NCBI RefSeq assembly: GCF_022835695.1
Contig: NZ_BQUV01000002.1
Coordinates: 868,001 to 932,000, forward strand
DNA: 64,000 nucleotides
Source of the DNA: Bradyrhizobium sp. Ce-3
GTDB taxonomy: Bacteria > Pseudomonadota > Alphaproteobacteria > Rhizobiales > Xanthobacteraceae
Reading direction: 5' to 3'
Below the pieces are notes generated by a model. That model made no database searches and was not told the origin of the DNA. It saw nothing but the letters and a program-made list of their open reading frames with translations. A program made the translations under genes and the position numbers. Of this stretch, positions 25,370 through 33,959 are shown in pieces (position 1 is the first letter of the stretch; the number at the start of each line of letters is the position of its first letter).

Positions 25370-28300
25370 ATGACGGACGGCGGCAGGCCGGGGATATGGC
25401 GCGGCGCGCTGCTGGGATCGGCGTCGTTGATCGCGCTGAGCTCCACGGCCGAGGCCGCGGTCTACTGCACGGGCGTCGGCACCGCCAACGTGGTCTGTGA
25501 CGCCGCCCATCCGTCGGACGGCGGGCTCAACACCAGTTTCAGCGGCGATCTCACCGTGAACGTCAACGCCGGCGCCGGGATCAACTCCCGCGGCGCGGTC
25601 GTAAGCGCCGGCGGCAGCATCACGTTCAATCACAACGATCCCGGCGGTATCACATCTTCCCTGTACGATGGCATCCAGCTCCTCGGCGGCCAAGCCCCGA
25701 TCACCTACACCGGATCGGCCGACGTCACCGCCAATTGGTATGGGATCCACGTCTCGGCCAGCGGTCCGGTCTCGATCACGCAGACCGCCGGCACAATCAC
25801 GGCCGGCACCGGAATCGATGTCGTGAGCGCCGGACCAGGGGGGAGCGTCAACATCAACACAGTTGGCAGCCAAATCACGGCTCGAGGCGGCATCGGCATC
25901 TACGTCCTGACCGGCGGCAGCCAATCCGACGTCACGATCGCGACAGGCGCAGTGAGCGGCGACACAACCCAAACAGGCGGCGGGATTTACGTCCGCATGG
26001 GACAGAACATCCAAAATGCGCGCAATCTTTCCGTCACGACCAACGGCGCGGTTGTCGGCGGAATGTATCTCCAGACCGGCGGCATCGGGACCGTCGACCT
26101 CACCACCAATGCGAGCGTCACGGGCGGCATCGTCCTCCAGGCCAACAATTCCGCCAACACCAACGCGTTCACGGTGAAGCTCAATCAGGATGTCAGCGGC
26201 TCCGTCAGTCTGCAGAACTACGGTACCGGCACCACCACCGTGCGGACGCACGGCATCACGGGCGGGACGCTTTCCGTGTCCACCGGCGCCGGCGGTACCA
26301 ACAACAGCCTCGTCGTGGACGGCAATATTGCCAAGGGAAATGGCCCCGACTTCGTCTATTACGGCGCCCTGGCGTCCGTCGGCTTTTCCGGCGCCGGCAC
26401 CAACACCGCGACCTTCAATGGCAATATTTCCGGAACCTTCGACACCAGGACCTTCACCTCCCCTTCGGCCGGTGGCAGCGTCGCCGGCCTTTCCGCCGGA
26501 TTGGGAAGCACTTCCAGCAACGGCTCGGCGGCGCTGAACGTCAACGGATCGATCACGGTCACCGGCATGACGCCGTCCGGCAAAGTCGCAAATGTGACCG
26601 GAGCGTCCCTGGGAGCCTCCGGCGTGGTCCCGGTCGACTTCAATCTGCACGGCGCAGTGACGGCAACGTCGATCAGCGACACCGCGTCGAACGTCGTCGG
26701 CATCAGCGTCGGACAATACAATCTGGCCGCGGCGCGGCTGACCGTCGACGGTGCCGTGACGGCCACCGCGATCGGCGCCGGCAGCACGGCCACCGGAATC
26801 AGCGCCTCGAGCACCAGCTTCGCTCCGACCAACGTCAATACTGGCACCATGACCGTTCGCGCCAATGGCGACGTCACCGCCACCTCCGACGGCGCCGCGA
26901 CCGGCGTCATGCTGACCCGCGGCGACACCAGACGCGCTGCCGACATCGCCGGGCTCGGCGGCATCGACCTCATCACCAAGGGGACCGTGAGCGCCACCTC
27001 GGCGAGCGCGGCGGCGATCGGCATCAGCGGCGTTATGGTCAATGGGGCCGACAATTCCGCGACGCTGGCGCTGCGCGCCGAAGGCGACGTGATTGCGAAC
27101 GGCAAGGCCGCCGGCAGCTACGGCATCCTCGCCCAACGCGACGGTCTCGGCGACATCAGGATCGATGCGCTGGCCGGCGTGCAGAGCACCGGCATCGGCA
27201 TCTCGGCCTCGCGTTCGACCCCCGGCAACATCTTCATCACGACAGGCACCTTCGTCACCGGCACCACCGGCATCGTGACGTCGGGCGGCACCACCACGCT
27301 CGTCGCCAACGGCACCATCACCGGCACCGGCGGCACCGCCGTGCAGTTCGGCGGCACCAACGATTTGCTGCAAGTGCAGTCCGGCGCCGTGTTCAACGGC
27401 AACATCGTCGGCAGCGGGACCAGTATCGTGCAGTTCGGCGGCACGACCGCGGGGAGCTTCGACCTGTCGAAACTCGGCACCGGCTTCGCCAATTTTGGAG
27501 TTCTTGCCGGCTCGAACTGGAGCTTCACCGGCAACAATTCGAGCTTTGCCGGGACGGTGAACGTCGACAGCACGTTCATCCTCAACGGCGCGATGCCGAA
27601 CGCCAGCGTCACCGTCGGCCCGAACGGCACGCTCGGCGGCAACGGCACCATCGGCAACACGGTGATCAGCGGCACGCTGTCGCCCGGCAATTCGCCGGGG
27701 ACGATCACGATGGCGAGCTTGACGATGACGGCGGCCGCGACCTATCTGGTGCAGGTCACCAACACGATCGGCGACAAGGTGAACGTGACCGGTGCCGCCA
27801 ACGTCGCCGGCAGCGTCGTCGTCGATCCGCTCGAACGGATCACGAAGAAGACCACCTACACCATCGTCAATGCGGGAACGCTGAGCGGCACCTTCGGCTC
27901 GGCGAGCCTGCTGCTCGCCAACAACCTGGCCCGCAATCCGGTGCTGAGCTATGTCGGCAACGATGTGCTGCTGTCGCTCGATCCCGGCCTGCTCTCGCCG
28001 ATCCTGCCGGCCAATTCCAGCGTCAATCACAGGAACGTCGCGGGCGCGATCGACAACAGCCTGCTCGGCGGCGCCAACCTTTCCAACGCGTTCAGCGCGA
28101 TCTTCAAGCAGTCGAGCGACAATCTCCTCAACGGCCTGACCCAGCTTTCCGGCGAGACCGCCGCCGGATCGCAGCAGACCACGTTCAATGCCATGAACCA
28201 GTTCATGGGCACGATGCTCGATCCGTTCGTCGACGGCCGCGGCGCGATGGCGCTGCCGGCCGGCACCACGGCCTACGCCGACGACAATTCGCTGGCCTAT

Positions 28301-29221
28301 GCCGCCCGGCAATCGACCAGCGATGCCTATGCCGCGATCTATCGCAAGGCGCCGGTCGCCGAAAGCTATGATCCACGCTGGAGCGTGTGGGCAGCAGCCT
28401 ATGGTGGGTCGCAGACCACAGACGGCAACGCTGCGCTCGGCTCGAACAACACCACCAGCCAGGTGTTCGGCACCGCCATTGGGGCCGACTATCGCTTCTC
28501 GCCGAACACGATTGCCGGCTTCGCGCTCGCCGGCGGCGGCACCAATTTCGGCGTCGCCAACAGCGGCGGCGGCCGCTCCGACCTGTTCCAGGCCGGCGCC
28601 TTCATCAGGCACAAGATCGGCGCGGCGTATCTCGCCGGCGCGCTGGCCTATGGCTGGCAGGATGTCACGACGGACCGCACCGTGACGGTCGGTGGCCTCG
28701 ACCGCCTGCGCGCCGAGTTCAACGCCAACGCCTGGTCGGGCCGCGCTGAAGGCGGCTATCGCCTCATTGCGCCGTGGATCGGCGGCGTCGGCCTGACACC
28801 CTATGCCGCCGCCCAGTTCACGACATTCCAGCTGCCGGGTTACGCCGAACAGGCCATCGTCGGCGCCAACACCTTTGCGCTGGCCTACAACGCCAGGAGC
28901 GTCACCGACAGCCGCGGCGAGCTCGGCCTGCGCGCCGACAAATCCTTTGCGCTGTCAGATGCGGTGCTGACGCTGCGCGGCCGCGCCGCCTGGGCCCATG
29001 ATTTCAATCCGGACCGCAGCATCGCCGCGACGTTCCAGACCCTGCCCGGCGCGAGCTTCGTTGTCAGCGGCGCGGCGCAGGCCTCCGACTCCGCCCTCAC
29101 CACCGCCTCGGCCGAACTGAAATGGACCGCCGGCTGGTCGATGCTCGCAAGCTTCGAGGGCGAATTCTCGAGCGTGACCCGCTCCTACGCCGGCAAGGGC
29201 GTGGTCCGTCATGCCTGGTAG
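25370..29221 (+). CDS. Large autotransporter (type Va) outer membrane protein
   Basis: About 1283 residues from ATG 25370, which lies 9 bases after a GGGGG ribosome site (ATG 25364 and 25325 are in frame). A signal peptide with hydrophobic core ALLGSASLIALSSTAEA opens the protein. The passenger (to about base 28360) is a Gly/Asn/Thr/Ser-rich beta-helix with repeated NXG and GTXT turns; near its end is the autotransporter-associated strand GTLGGNGTIGNTVISGTLSPG. The last 285 residues, from WSVWAAAYGGSQTTDGNAAL, are the 12-stranded autotransporter barrel, ending in Trp. No protease triad is seen, so adhesion or surface display is the likely role. Confidence 0.93.
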   Translation: MTDGGRPGIWRGALLGSASLIALSSTAEAAVYCTGVGTANVVCDAAHPSDGGLNTSFSGDLTVNVNAGAGINSRGAVVSAGGSITFNHNDPGGITSSLYDGIQLLGGQAPITYTGSADVTANWYGIHVSASGPVSITQTAGTITAGTGIDVVSAGPGGSVNINTVGSQITARGGIGIYVLTGGSQSDVTIATGAVSGDTTQTGGGIYVRMGQNIQNARNLSVTTNGAVVGGMYLQTGGIGTVDLTTNASVTGGIVLQANNSANTNAFTVKLNQDVSGSVSLQNYGTGTTTVRTHGITGGTLSVSTGAGGTNNSLVVDGNIAKGNGPDFVYYGALASVGFSGAGTNTATFNGNISGTFDTRTFTSPSAGGSVAGLSAGLGSTSSNGSAALNVNGSITVTGMTPSGKVANVTGASLGASGVVPVDFNLHGAVTATSISDTASNVVGISVGQYNLAAARLTVDGAVTATAIGAGSTATGISASSTSFAPTNVNTGTMTVRANGDVTATSDGAATGVMLTRGDTRRAADIAGLGGIDLITKGTVSATSASAAAIGISGVMVNGADNSATLALRAEGDVIANGKAAGSYGILAQRDGLGDIRIDALAGVQSTGIGISASRSTPGNIFITTGTFVTGTTGIVTSGGTTTLVANGTITGTGGTAVQFGGTNDLLQVQSGAVFNGNIVGSGTSIVQFGGTTAGSFDLSKLGTGFANFGVLAGSNWSFTGNNSSFAGTVNVDSTFILNGAMPNASVTVGPNGTLGGNGTIGNTVISGTLSPGNSPGTITMASLTMTAAATYLVQVTNTIGDKVNVTGAANVAGSVVVDPLERITKKTTYTIVNAGTLSGTFGSASLLLANNLARNPVLSYVGNDVLLSLDPGLLSPILPANSSVNHRNVAGAIDNSLLGGANLSNAFSAIFKQSSDNLLNGLTQLSGETAAGSQQTTFNAMNQFMGTMLDPFVDGRGAMALPAGTTAYADDNSLAYAARQSTSDAYAAIYRKAPVAESYDPRWSVWAAAYGGSQTTDGNAALGSNNTTSQVFGTAIGADYRFSPNTIAGFALAGGGTNFGVANSGGGRSDLFQAGAFIRHKIGAAYLAGALAYGWQDVTTDRTVTVGGLDRLRAEFNANAWSGRAEGGYRLIAPWIGGVGLTPYAAAQFTTFQLPGYAEQAIVGANTFALAYNARSVTDSRGELGLRADKSFALSDAVLTLRGRAAWAHDFNPDRSIAATFQTLPGASFVVSGAAQASDSALTTASAELKWTAGWSMLASFEGEFSSVTRSYAGKGVVRHAW

Positions 29222-29590
29222 GGTCCGTCCCGCGGCGGGGGCGGCGCTCAGAATCTGAGCGAAGAGCGGCTCGAACGCCCCCTTGCCCAGGCCTCGCCGT
29301 CAGATGCCGGGACAGCGCTTCATTTGACCGCCAAATGACGGAAATGACGGTTATTTTGGCGAAAACATTAAGCTTTTTCGGCCATTCAGCCGGTTCCAAG
29401 ATTGACTTTACCGGGTTCGCCCCTATGTTGCGGGCAACGCGGCCCTCGGATCGAAACGCGATTCGTCAGGTTTGCCGTCCGTCAGCGTTAGTCAGAGCCC
29501 CCGAGCTTTATAGAAAAGCGAGCCGTTTCGGGGCCGAACGCGACAGCCTTTTACCTGCGATGCCGAACGGCGGTTTCGACCAGAGGCTCA
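29222..29590. other. 369-bp non-coding stretch before the DEAD-box helicase gene
   Basis: No reading frame here has recognisable coding character. The last 250 bases are less GC-rich than the flanking genes and include several T-runs, which fits a promoter and a long 5' leader, as is common for cold-regulated DEAD-box helicase genes. No specific sites could be assigned. Confidence 0.4.
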
Positions 29591-31126
29591 ATGTCTTTTT
29601 CCAATCTAGGCCTGTCCGATAAGGTCCTCGCCGCAGTTGCGGCCACCGGTTACACCACCCCCACTCCCATCCAGGAACAGGCAATCCCGCACGTCCTCGC
29701 CCGGCGCGACGTCCTCGGCATTGCCCAGACCGGCACCGGCAAGACCGCTGCCTTCGTTCTCCCGATGCTCACCCTGCTCGAGAAGGGCCGCGCCCGGGCA
29801 CGGATGCCGCGCACCCTGATCCTCGAGCCGACCCGCGAGTTGGCCGCGCAGGTGAAGGAGCAGTTCGACAAATACGGCGCCGGCCAGAAGCTCAACGTCG
29901 CCCTCCTGATCGGCGGCGTCTCGTTCGGCGACCAGGACTCCAAGCTGATGCGCGGCGTCGACGTCCTGATCGCAACGCCCGGCCGCCTGCTCGACCACAC
30001 CGAACGCGGCGGACTCCTGCTCACCGGCGTCGAGTTGCTGGTGATCGACGAAGCCGACCGCATGCTCGATATGGGCTTCATTCCCGACATCGAACGCATC
30101 TGCAAGCTCGTCCCGTTCACGCGGCAGACCCTGTTCTTCACCGCGACGATGCCGCCGGAAATCAGCCGCATCACCGAGGCATTCCTGCACAATCCGGCCC
30201 GGATCGAAGTTTCCAAGCCCGCGACCACCGCCGTCACCGTGACCCAATTGCAGGTCCCGGCCGGTCGCGAAGCGCACGACAAGCGCGAGATTCTGCGCCG
30301 CCTGCTGCGCGACGCCAAGGATCTCAACAACGCGATTATCTTCTGCAATCGCAAGCGCGAAGTCGCCGTCCTTCACAAGTCACTCCAGAAGCACGGCTTC
30401 AGTGTCGGCGCCCTGCACGGCGATATGGATCAATCCGCGCGCACAGCCGCGCTGGATCAATTCCGCAAGGGTGAGATTCCGCTGCTCGTTGCCTCCGACG
30501 TCGCGGCCCGCGGCCTCGACATTCCCGCGGTGAGCCACGTCTTCAATTTCGATGTGCCGCACCATCCCGATGACTACGTCCACCGCATCGGCCGCACCGG
30601 CCGCGCCGGTCGTACCGGGACTGCGATCTCGATCGTCACCTCGCTCGACAACAAATCGATGGCCGCGATCGAGAAGCTGATCGGCCAGCCGATCCCGCGC
30701 GCCGAGGGCGACTACACCGTTCAAAGCGAAGCCTCAGACGAGGACGGCGCGCCGCGCCGCGCGCGTGGCCGCGAGGGTTCGCGCGATGGTGCCCGCGGCG
30801 GCCGCAAGCCGCGACGTGAGCGCGAGCCCCGTCACGGTGAGCGCGAAGCACGTCACGGTGAGCGCGAAGCACGTCACGGTGAGCGCGAGGCGCGTCACGG
30901 TGAACGCGAGGCGCGCCACGACCAGGAGCCCCGCCAGGAGCGCGCCGCCAGGCCGGAGCGCGAGCCGCGCCAGGGCCGCAATCCGGCCCCGAAGGCCGCC
31001 CCGTCGCACGTGCCCTCGATCGGGCGTGCCGAGCCGCGGCGGCCGCAGCGCGAGGCGGACCACGAGCCCGCCGATCACTCGCATTTGCCCGCCTTCCTGC
31101 TGCGACCCGTGCGCGCACGCGCATAA
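29591..31126 (+). CDS. rhlE: DEAD-box RNA helicase, RhlE type
   Basis: A 511-residue ATP-dependent RNA helicase. Q motif FSNLGLSDKVLAAVAATGYTTPTPIQEQ, Walker A AQTGTGKT, PTRELA, the VIDEADRML form of the DEAD motif, SAT-equivalent FFTATMP, and the C-terminal motifs ARGLDIP and HRIGRTGRAGR are all present. From about residue 390 the tail is Arg/Glu/His-rich with five copies of a seven-residue unit (REARHGE), likely RNA-binding and disordered. RhlE-like helicases act in ribosome assembly and cold adaptation. ATG 29591 gives the standard start. Confidence 0.95.
   Translation: MSFSNLGLSDKVLAAVAATGYTTPTPIQEQAIPHVLARRDVLGIAQTGTGKTAAFVLPMLTLLEKGRARARMPRTLILEPTRELAAQVKEQFDKYGAGQKLNVALLIGGVSFGDQDSKLMRGVDVLIATPGRLLDHTERGGLLLTGVELLVIDEADRMLDMGFIPDIERICKLVPFTRQTLFFTATMPPEISRITEAFLHNPARIEVSKPATTAVTVTQLQVPAGREAHDKREILRRLLRDAKDLNNAIIFCNRKREVAVLHKSLQKHGFSVGALHGDMDQSARTAALDQFRKGEIPLLVASDVAARGLDIPAVSHVFNFDVPHHPDDYVHRIGRTGRAGRTGTAISIVTSLDNKSMAAIEKLIGQPIPRAEGDYTVQSEASDEDGAPRRARGREGSRDGARGGRKPRREREPRHGEREARHGEREARHGEREARHGEREARHDQEPRQERAARPEREPRQGRNPAPKAAPSHVPSIGRAEPRRPQREADHEPADHSHLPAFLLRPVRARA
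30818..30922 (+). repeat. Five in-frame copies of a 21-bp unit in the helicase tail
   Basis: The unit GAGCGCGARGCRCGTCACGGT starts at 30818, 30839, 30860, 30881 and 30902, each encoding (G)EREARH-type heptads. The inner copies are nearly identical at DNA level, so copy number could vary by slippage without frameshifting. Confidence 0.9.
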
Positions 31127-31410
31127 GGACCCGCCCTGAAGCCGCCGCGCCTGCGGCGGTTATCCGGTCCAGCTGCACCGCCGCAAGCGACCGACGCACG
31201 CGCTGATGCTTCGCGTTTGAAGCAAATCAGCGCGGATTTCGCAGCGCGACGGCGAGCAAGCGAAGAACTTCCGAAAGCCGCATCGATCCGCGAACGGAAT
31301 CGGGCCCGCTCGGCGTCAGCCGCGGCGAAATCTCCGTAGTTCCACTGTTTACCTTGCCTTCATTCTCGTCCCGTACCCTCGCGCCAATAATTTAGTCATT
31401 GCTGCCGGGC
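31127..31410. other. Intergenic region between helicase and diguanylate cyclase genes
   Basis: Contains a short stem, CCGCCGC (31142-31148) with GCGGCGG (31153-31159), 15 bp after the helicase stop codon, a weak terminator candidate lacking a T-run. The rest probably holds the promoter of the downstream gene; no defined element was recognised. Confidence 0.4.
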
Positions 31411-32511
31411 ATGACCGGCATCGCGTGCATTGAGGACGTGACAGTGGTCAAGCTGCTGGACGAACACGAACGTACGTTGGCGTTTGCCGAAGTCGCGCTT
31501 GGTCAGATCCGCTCGCTTCGCCAGACCGCCGTCCCCCGCAACTATGAGATCTGGTACGTCTACGCGACCGGATACAACGCACCGCTCAACAAGGTCATCA
31601 ACGAGACGCTGGCACGCAGCGGCAAGCTCTCGGAATCCGATCTCGAGCAGATCTACGAAACCTATCTCTCGCACATCAAGACGTCGGACCGCATCGACAA
31701 GGTCGGCGCGCGCGTCATCGGCGAGATCGACGCCGTGATGCGGCTGATCACCGATGCGCTCGGCGTGTCCACGACCTACGACGCGAGCCTGGTCGGCGCC
31801 AGCAACAAGCTCGCCAGCGCCACCACCCACGAACACATCAAGACCATCGTCGAGGGGCTGGCCAAATCGACCCGCGAGATGCGCGAGACCAACCAGGCCT
31901 TGGAGAACCGGCTCGCACTGTCGAAGTCGGAGATCAGCGATTTGCAGCACAGCCTCGAGGCGATCCGCGCCGAGAGCCTGACCGATCCGCTGACCGGCCT
32001 CGGCAACCGCAAATATTTCGACCGCTCGATCGACATGGCGGTGCAGACTGCGCTCGCCAGCGGCGAGCCGCTGTCGATGCTGATGTTCGACATCGATCAC
32101 TTCAAGTCGTTCAACGATTCCTACGGTCACCTCACCGGCGACCAAGTGCTGCGGCTGGTGGCGCAATCGCTGAAGCAGACCATCAAGGGCCAGGACATCA
32201 CCGCCCGCTACGGCGGCGAGGAATTCGCTGTCGTGCTGCCCAACACCGCGCTGCGCCAGGCGCTGACGGTCGCCGACCACATCCGCCGCGCCGTGATGGC
32301 CAAGGAGCTGAAGAAGAAGTCGACCGGCGAGATCCTCGGCCGGGTCACGATCTCGGTGGGCGTCTCCATGCTGAAGCCGGCCGACGACACCGATTCGCTG
32401 ATCGAGCGCGCCGACGCCTGCCTCTATGCCGCCAAGCGCTCCGGCCGCAACCGCGTGATCTGCGAAGCCGATCCGGAATACAGCGCCGAGACCCAGACCC
32501 GGGTGGCGTGA
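31411..32511 (+). CDS. Diguanylate cyclase (GGDEF domain) with helical N-terminal domain
   Basis: About 366 residues. The N-terminal 190 residues (LLDEHERTLAFAEVALGQIRSL, NYEIWYVYATGYNAPLNKVIN) are a helical region conserved in related alphaproteobacterial cyclases, ending in a coiled coil. The GGDEF domain follows: DPLTGLGNRKYFDRSID, FDIDHFKSFNDSYGHLTGDQVL and the active-site ARYGGEEFAVVLP, so c-di-GMP synthesis is expected. At the inhibitory I-site the usual RxxD reads KGQD, so product inhibition may be weak. The start is uncertain: ATG 31411, or GTG 31438/31444 directly before the conserved part. Confidence 0.87.
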   Translation: MTGIACIEDVTVVKLLDEHERTLAFAEVALGQIRSLRQTAVPRNYEIWYVYATGYNAPLNKVINETLARSGKLSESDLEQIYETYLSHIKTSDRIDKVGARVIGEIDAVMRLITDALGVSTTYDASLVGASNKLASATTHEHIKTIVEGLAKSTREMRETNQALENRLALSKSEISDLQHSLEAIRAESLTDPLTGLGNRKYFDRSIDMAVQTALASGEPLSMLMFDIDHFKSFNDSYGHLTGDQVLRLVAQSLKQTIKGQDITARYGGEEFAVVLPNTALRQALTVADHIRRAVMAKELKKKSTGEILGRVTISVGVSMLKPADDTDSLIERADACLYAAKRSGRNRVICEADPEYSAETQTRVA

Positions 32512-32520
32512 ACCCTCACG

Positions 32521-32982
32521 TCACGAGGATCGCTTCCTTGCCGATCGCTTCTTCTTGGCCGACGGCTTCTTCGCAGCCGCCTTCCTCACCGCGGCCTTCT
32601 TGGCCGCTGCCTTCTTGGCAATAGCGTTCTTCGCTGGCGCCTTCGTCTTCCTCGGCCGCTTGCGCAGCGCGGCGCGCTGGGCGGCGCCGAGCGCCAGGCG
32701 GGCCCAGACCGCAAGCTCCTCGGCATCGTCGAACAGCCGCGCCGGCAGCTGCCAGTACGAGTTCACCGTGACGGTCCTCTCCCGCGTCGTGTACTGGAAC
32801 GGCTTGCAGCCTTCCGCCTCGAACTGCGCGATGGTCTCCTCATCGGCGCGGAAGTAGAGCCCGGCCCGCAACGCGAGCGCGAAATTGGTGCCGTCAGCCG
32901 AGATGCCGTAGCCGGAGAACATCCGCCGCAGCGTGACCGGGCCGAAATCGGCGAACAGATCCGTCAGGAATTCGCGGTCCAT
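32521..32982 (-). CDS. TfoX N-terminal-domain protein with histone-H1-like tail
   Basis: About 153 residues from ATG 32982. The first 100 residues carry the TfoX N-terminal fold: FLTDLFADFGPVTLRRMFSGYGI, LRAGLYFRADEETIAQFEAEG, SYWQLPARLFDDAEELAVWARLA. TfoX/Sxy activates competence genes in gammaproteobacteria; the short domain alone has no proven role in this group. The last 45 residues are almost only Lys, Ala, Arg and Pro (AKKAAAKKAAVRKAAAKK), resembling histone H1-type nucleic-acid-binding tails. It ends 10 bp from the convergent diguanylate cyclase gene. Confidence 0.87.
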   Translation of the reverse strand: MDREFLTDLFADFGPVTLRRMFSGYGISADGTNFALALRAGLYFRADEETIAQFEAEGCKPFQYTTRERTVTVNSYWQLPARLFDDAEELAVWARLALGAAQRAALRKRPRKTKAPAKNAIAKKAAAKKAAVRKAAAKKPSAKKKRSARKRSS

Positions 32983-33126
32983 GTGCCCACCCTCGTTCCG
33001 GCACGACCGGACACGCCCGCCGCAGCCTCTAGGCTGCGCAGTATGCTCGACGAACACGTCGAGACGCAACGATGGTGGGTATCTGACCCAGACGCGCGAG
33101 CGCTCGCCCGCCAGGGGCGGCAGCGA

Positions 33127-33525
33127 TCAGACCGTGGCCGGCTTGAGTTGCACCGATTCGCCGCAACCGCAGGCGGAGACCTGGTTCGGGTTGTTGAACA
33201 CGAACTGGGCCTGCATCCTGTCGGCCACGTAGTCCATCTCGGTGCCGAGCAGGAACAGCACGGCCTTCGGATCGACCAGGATCTTGACGCCCTTGTCCTC
33301 GACCACTTCGTCGGTCGGGCGGATCTCGTGGGCGTATTCGACGGTGTAGGATTGTCCGGCGCAGCCGCCGTTCTTGATGCCGACGCGCAGCCCGACGATC
33401 TCGGAATCGGCGCGCTTGGTCAGTTCGGTGATCCGCTCCGCCGCCGCATCGGTCAGTCTCATGACCTGCGGGCGCGGCCGCTTCGGCTTGGCTGGGGTCG
33501 GTGAAGCTTGCGTCATGTCACTCAT
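33127..33525 (-). CDS. sufA: A-type Fe-S cluster carrier (SufA/IscA/HesB family)
   Basis: A 132-residue Fe-S scaffold/carrier. Conserved cysteines appear as VGIKNGGCAGQSYTVEY (Cys55) and the C-terminal pair SACGCGESV, the three ligands of the family. The basic, proline-rich N-terminus (SPTPAKPKRPRPQ) is an extension of about 20 residues. It is the last gene of the suf cluster, 62 bp after the DUF59 gene, and hands clusters made on SufBCD to target proteins. Confidence 0.93.
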   Translation of the reverse strand: MSDMTQASPTPAKPKRPRPQVMRLTDAAAERITELTKRADSEIVGLRVGIKNGGCAGQSYTVEYAHEIRPTDEVVEDKGVKILVDPKAVLFLLGTEMDYVADRMQAQFVFNNPNQVSACGCGESVQLKPATV

Positions 33526-33587
33526 GTGGTCAGTCCCAGCGGCAAATCAATTGCCCGTCTCGAGCCTAAGTCGAATCCCCTAACGCA

Positions 33588-33959
33588 TCACCACATATTG
33601 AGGACGAGGCGCGCCTCGTCCGACATCCGGTCCGGCGTCCAGGCCGGATCCCAGACCAGATTGACGTTGACGACGCCGACGCCGGGAACGCTGGCAACCG
33701 CATTCTCCACCATCTGCGGCAACTCGCCGGCAGCCGGGCAGTTCGGCGTGGTCAGCGTCATCAGGATGTCGACCGAGCGATCATCCTTGAGATCGACCTT
33801 GTAGATCAGGCCAAGCTCGTAGATGTCGGCCGGGATTTCCGGGTCGAACACCGTCTTCAGCGCCGCGACGATCTCGCCGCTCATGCGCTCGGTCTCCTCC
33901 GCCGGCAGTGCCGAGGTGGTTTCCATGGAGGCCGTCTTGACTTCGGCTGTATCGGTCAT
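33588..33959 (-). CDS. sufT: SUF-associated DUF59/MIP18 protein (SufT)
   Basis: A 123-residue protein with the MIP18/PaaD-like core: VFDPEIPADIYELGLIYKVDL and the characteristic MTLTTPNCPAAGELPQMVENAV with its conserved cysteine. SufT proteins assist Fe-S maturation under high demand. The start overlaps the sufS stop codon by 4 bp (ATGA), so translation is coupled. About 25 N-terminal residues precede the domain. Confidence 0.93.
   Translation of the reverse strand: MTDTAEVKTASMETTSALPAEETERMSGEIVAALKTVFDPEIPADIYELGLIYKVDLKDDRSVDILMTLTTPNCPAAGELPQMVENAVASVPGVGVVNVNLVWDPAWTPDRMSDEARLVLNMW

Noticed and set aside
25735-28371. 878-codon plus-strand frame inside the autotransporter gene
   Set aside because: An alternative frame of the repetitive passenger region; the product is R/Q/H-rich with no fold signals, whereas the main frame has signal peptide and barrel.
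25184-28612. 1142-codon open frame on the minus strand opposite the autotransporter gene
   Set aside because: It is antisense to a clear autotransporter, has an arginine/alanine/glycine-biased composition typical of mirror frames in GC-rich DNA, and shows no domain.
29122-29622. 166-codon frame across the end of the autotransporter gene and helicase start
   Set aside because: Overlaps two real genes in another frame, biased composition, no start signal; the region is better seen as promoter and leader.
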